Below, piece by piece: positions 6,351 through 8,824 of a stretch of 8,824 bases of DNA. The position numbers and the translations under genes were made by a program. The notes under the pieces are model-generated. The model searched no databases. It had not been told where the DNA came from and saw nothing but the letters and a program-made list of their open reading frames with translations. This DNA comes from CALMFT01 sp041674565. GTDB lineage: Bacteria > Patescibacteriota > Gracilibacteria > Absconditabacterales > Absconditicoccaceae. Position 1 is the stretch's first letter; the number at the start of each line of letters is the position of its first letter. The stretch is taken from contig JBAYVQ010000038.1 in NCBI GenBank assembly GCA_041674565.1, positions 1-8,824 of the forward strand. Reading direction: 5' to 3'.

Positions 6351-7892
6351 CTAATCCGCGAACATTGTCTTGTTTCTGTATTGAAAGGCCTCAGCAAGGT
6401 GTTTCATAAGTACTTTTGATGATCACTCCATATCGGCAATTGTTCTTGCTAGTTTCATAATCCTATGCACCACTCTTGGCGAGAGATTGAGCTGTCTTGC
6501 TGATTGCTTGAGAAACTGCTCTCCCTGTTCATCTATATGAACGTATTGCGCGATATTTTTGGCTTGCAACTGTGTGTTGCTTATGATATCGGTCCCGACA
6601 TATCTTTTTTGTTGAATAGCTCGTGCGTCGAGTACGCGTGATTTGATTACCGTGGAGTCTTCACTGGAACCGTCTTCCATAACTATATCAATTGTTTCTC
6701 TGGGTATCTCCAGTATCATATCAATCCTATCTAGAAGTGGTCCAGATAATTTACTTTGGTATTTTTTTACATCGTGAAGAGCGCAGGTGCATGATTTTTC
6801 TGGATCTTTGTAGTATCCACATTTGCAAGGATTCATTGCTCCTACCAACATGAAATTTGCAGGATAGTTGACTGATCCTGATACTCTGGTTATCGTTATA
6901 TTTCTATCTTCAATAGGCTGTCTCAGTACTTCCAGTGTCTCTCTGGGAAACTCTGTCAATTCATCCAAAAAAAGAATGCCTCTGTGTGCAAGCGATACTT
7001 CTCAGGGCCTCAGCGTTGCTCATCATCAGGTTATTGATATCCTTGATGCTGTGTGGTGGACCGACCTAAATGGCCTGTGTGTGATGAGCGGCATATCTTT
7101 GTGTAATTTGCCCACGATAGAATAAATGCCAGATACTTCTAATATTTCCGATGTTTCTAGCGGAGGCAGTATAGAGGTCAATGCTCTTGCAAGCAATGTC
7201 TTGCCACTACCTGGCGCTCCAATCATCAAGATGTTGTGTAATCCGCTTGCTGCTATCGATAGGGCTCTTTTTGCAACATGTTGTCATCTAATATATCCAA
7301 AATTGTGTTCGCTTGCGATCGTATGGTCCGATATGTAGATCTGCTTAGCATTGGTAATGCTACTTAGTTCTTGTCCTCATGTAAAATGATGGACGAGTTG
7401 CGCAAAGGTATTGATAGGGTATATGACTATATCTTGTATGTATTCTATCTCGTACAAGTTGTCTGCTGGTATGAAAAATAATGAATAACCTGATTTTTTG
7501 GCAGCTATAACCATAGGCAATAGACCATCGATTCTTTTTACTCTGCCATCAAGGCCTAGTTCACCAAAAAAAAGTCAATCCTCAAGAGCATGTTGATGGA
7601 CTGCTGCCTTACCAACTATGGACCACAATAGTCCCACGGCCATGGGTACATCAAAACTAGTGCCCGTTTTGCGAATATCTGATGGTGAGAGATTGAGGAT
7701 AAATTTGCGATTGGGTATTTCGATGTGTGAGTTCCTGAGCGCAGAACGTATACGCTCTTTGGACTCTTTGATGCTTGTGTCAGGCAATCAGATGATTTCT
7801 ATGGTAGGTAGTGATTTGTTGCTATCTACTTCTATGGTGATCTGATTGCCAGTAAGTCACTGGATAGCATATGTTTTTATTTTGTAGATCAT
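6351..7892 (-). CDS. comM: ComM/YifB family AAA+ ATPase (Mg-chelatase-like), competence-associated
   Basis: ComM is a hexameric DNA helicase that drives branch migration during integration of transforming DNA in the cytoplasm. The 513-aa length fits the family (about 500-510). In order: N-terminal domain with IIGLPDTSIKESKERI (33-48) and NLSPSDIRKTGTSFDVPMA (67-85); the linker (FGYIRGQHVAKRAL, 198-211); Walker A GAPGSGKT (225-232); the Gly triplet at 289-291; RPGEVSLAHRGILFLDELTEF (295-315) with Walker B; a Cys set NPCKCG and CTC (354-370); LSGPLLDRID (382-391); and a C-terminal helical domain ending AEAFQYR. TGA is Gly at 12, 35, 106, 172, 203, 289, 290, 291, 297 and 490. ATG 7892 gives the expected N-terminus; the stop is TAG. 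Natural competence genes are widespread in Patescibacteria, so a transformation role is likely. No other com gene is in the window. Confidence 0.95.
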
Positions 7893-8064
7893 GGATAAGC
7901 GGATTGATAAAATACCAGGCCTTCGAGAAAATATCAACTTACTAAAAAGAAAGTCGAAAAATACTGAAAAAAGAGAGAAAAAAGTAAGTGTGAGATATCA
8001 TGATCGTATTGGAAAGTGCTCCTATAATGCGGTTTCCGATTATTTAGTTACTATACATCAATAG
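7891..8064 (+). CDS. possible small basic protein, 57 aa (low confidence)
   Basis: An open frame from ATG 7891 to TAG 8064 with no TGA. The product is very basic (about 17 Lys/Arg in 57 residues), mostly in its first two thirds (LLKRKSKNTEKREKK), with one Cys. Its start codon overlaps the divergent comM start by two bases, and it covers the proposed comM promoter. No family is recognised and no promoter was found for it, since the upstream DNA is comM coding sequence. It may be real, or simply an open stretch in the comM upstream region. Confidence 0.27.
   Translation: MDKRIDKIPGLRENINLLKRKSKNTEKREKKVSVRYHDRIGKCSYNAVSDYLVTIHQ
7909..7937 (-). promoter_or_regulatory. candidate promoter for comM
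   Basis: On the minus strand TTGATA (7937-7932), a 17-base spacer and TATTTT (7914-7909), the latter preceded by TGG, which makes an extended -10. Transcription would start near 7902, only about 10 bases before ATG 7892, a nearly leaderless mRNA. Confidence 0.5.
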
Positions 8065-8086
8065 CCTTTTTTGTATTATCATACTT

Positions 8087-8101
8087 GCTATTGACAATAG
8101 C
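8087..8101. promoter_or_regulatory. 15-bp perfect palindrome over the -35 box (candidate operator)
   Basis: GCTATTG, a central A, and CAATAGC form a perfect dyad centred at 8094. It covers the whole TTGACA of the promoter for the 159-aa secreted protein. A dyad with 7-bp arms placed there is a typical geometry for a repressor dimer blocking RNA polymerase. No regulator gene is in the window. The site is seen; its role is inferred. Confidence 0.5.
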
Positions 8102-8118
8102 TATTTTGAGGGTATAAT
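8091..8118 (+). promoter_or_regulatory. consensus promoter for the 159-aa secreted protein
   Basis: Perfect TTGACA (8091-8096) and perfect TATAAT (8113-8118) with a 16-base spacer, the best sigma-70-type match in the window. The predicted start near 8125 gives a leader of about 36 AT-rich bases. It suggests strong expression of a small exported protein, perhaps controlled through the overlapping palindrome. Confidence 0.8.
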
Positions 8119-8160
8119 TATGTTATGAATAATAATATTTACTTTTACTTTATACTTTAA

Positions 8161-8640
8161 ATGCAAAAAACATCTCATCGGATGATTTCTTGAGCATTTG
8201 CTGCATTGGGTCTAACTCTGTGATTCACATCTCTATGGAATCAAAACATGGTTAACCCTAGTAATAGTTTTATAGTACAATCTACATCTTCATCCGCCGT
8301 TGTTGATGAACAAGTCATCCATGGCGTCGCCTTACAGGATGTACGTTGTGAGACTCAGTACGTATCTACTGCTTCCGTTCCTTCAAATGTTTCGCTACGT
8401 GTGCAGGTGCTGGACGAATGAAATCCAATAGATTTACCTGCTGGATACCTGTTTTATCCACAAGCTTGGTTGAATGGTTCGTATGACTATATTTTGCAAA
8501 TCAATGGAGAGGGTTATGGAATAATTAGGAATGTGCCTGCTGGTAATTATACAAGCAGCAGTGCTTTGGTTGGGCCATCAGGAGAGCTTATTAGTTGTTC
8601 TCCAGTGGAATTTGAAGTGAGTGAGTTTGAAAATAATTAA
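8161..8640 (+). CDS. secreted protein of unknown function, 159 aa
   Basis: Probably exported: MQKTSHR, then a hydrophobic core (about 8-26) in which two of the Gly residues (11 and 21) are TGA codons. A third TGA is Gly87. The mature part is beta-rich and resembles an Ig-like or transthyretin-like fold (VSLRVQVLDEGNPIDLP at 77-93; YGIIRNVPAGNYTSSSALV at 119-137, the kind of GxY turn seen in such folds; VEFEVSEF at the end). Two Cys, at 63 and 146, could form a disulfide bond outside the cell. There is no C-terminal anchor, so it is either released or held by partners. It has its own consensus promoter and a strong terminator, hence a single-gene unit. The exact family is not recognised; the fold suggestion is inference from strand pattern. 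Confidence 0.85.
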
Positions 8641-8652
8641 TGAGCATCAAAG

Positions 8653-8685
8653 AGCAGAGACGCATGGTTTGCGTCTCTGCTTTTT
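8653..8685 (+). terminator. intrinsic terminator of the 159-aa gene
   Basis: A perfect 12-bp stem (AGCAGAGACGCA at 8653-8664 and its complement at 8670-8681) around a 5-base loop, followed by a run of T to 8685. It starts 12 bases after the TAA at 8640. Confidence 0.93.
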
Positions 8686-8727
8686 ACTAGAATATGACTT
8701 CATTTATTTATACTTTATTTTATTTTT

Positions 8728-8824
8728 ATGCAAAGATCTGCTTGGTTAGTTGCTTGAGTTGCTTGAGTATTGTGTGCTTGAGCTGGTGTATTATTATTTG
8801 GTAATAAAAATGCTGGTATCAGTG
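8728..8824 (+). CDS. exported or membrane protein, N-terminal fragment (runs off window)
   Basis: The first 32 residues of a gene that continues past the window. It opens MQRSAWLVAG with a hydrophobic, Gly/Ala-rich segment (5-24) and then polar residues, typical of a signal peptide or anchor. TGA is Gly at residues 10, 13 and 18; under the standard code it would end after nine residues. It follows a terminator, so it needs its own promoter; none is clear, though the leader shares the 11-mer TTTATACTTTA with that of the preceding secreted gene. Both neighbours begin with Met-Gln plus a basic residue and may be related exported proteins. Function cannot be judged from this fragment. Confidence 0.72.

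Noticed and set aside
1..8824. Multiple nonsense mutations or pseudogenes
   Set aside because: All internal stops are TGA, never TAA or TAG, and fall on conserved Gly sites, so recoding explains them better than decay.
1..8824. Mobile element, prophage, CRISPR or toxin-antitoxin system
   Set aside because: I saw no transposase, integrase, terminal inverted repeats, regularly spaced repeats or recognisable toxin/antitoxin motifs.

Overview
The window reads coherently only if TGA is a sense codon for glycine (genetic code 25) and TAA and TAG are the stops. That code is known from the Gracilibacteria (BD1-5) and Absconditabacteria (SR1) lineages of Patescibacteria/CPR, so the DNA most likely comes from one of these. 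I count about 49 in-frame TGA codons in 11 of the 12 confident genes. They fall on invariant glycines of known families: GatB near its N-terminal IGLE, the AGP motif of the site-2 protease, the Gly triplet of ComM, and the Gly-Gly of the GatB tail. Trp keeps TGG, which excludes the Mycoplasma-type code. Under the standard code most of these genes look broken.

Layout. 1-453 (+) is the C-terminal part of a MoxR-type AAA+ ATPase. 624-4507 (-) is a six-gene co-directional block, in transcription order gatB, a DUF1543 protein, a 125-aa Gly/His-rich protein, an M50/site-2-type intramembrane protease, a 136-aa membrane-anchored protein overlapping the protease stop, and a 97-aa protein. 4676-5425 (+) is an unrecognised 249-aa protein read divergently from gatB. 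It converges on a 201-aa surface protein at 5492-6097 (-), and a perfect 28-bp palindrome between them is a bidirectional terminator. 6351-7892 (-) is comM. The right end (+) holds a 159-aa secreted protein with a consensus promoter and a strong terminator, then the start of a second exported protein cut by the window edge.

How the genes fit together. GatB is part of the tRNA-dependent amidotransferase. ComM belongs to natural transformation, which is common in Patescibacteria. The site-2 protease with its coupled membrane partner may be a small membrane-proteolysis unit (inference). Three exported or surface proteins point to the envelope and host-contact biology typical of these epibiotic bacteria (inference). 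No tRNA, rRNA, CRISPR array, insertion sequence or phage gene was seen. No noncoding gap exceeds 300 bases; the largest is 6098-6350. None of the eleven complete starts has a recognisable Shine-Dalgarno sequence.

I found no convincing undescribed defence or mobile system. The least explained items are the small proteins around the site-2 protease, the 249-aa protein, and the secreted pair at the right end.
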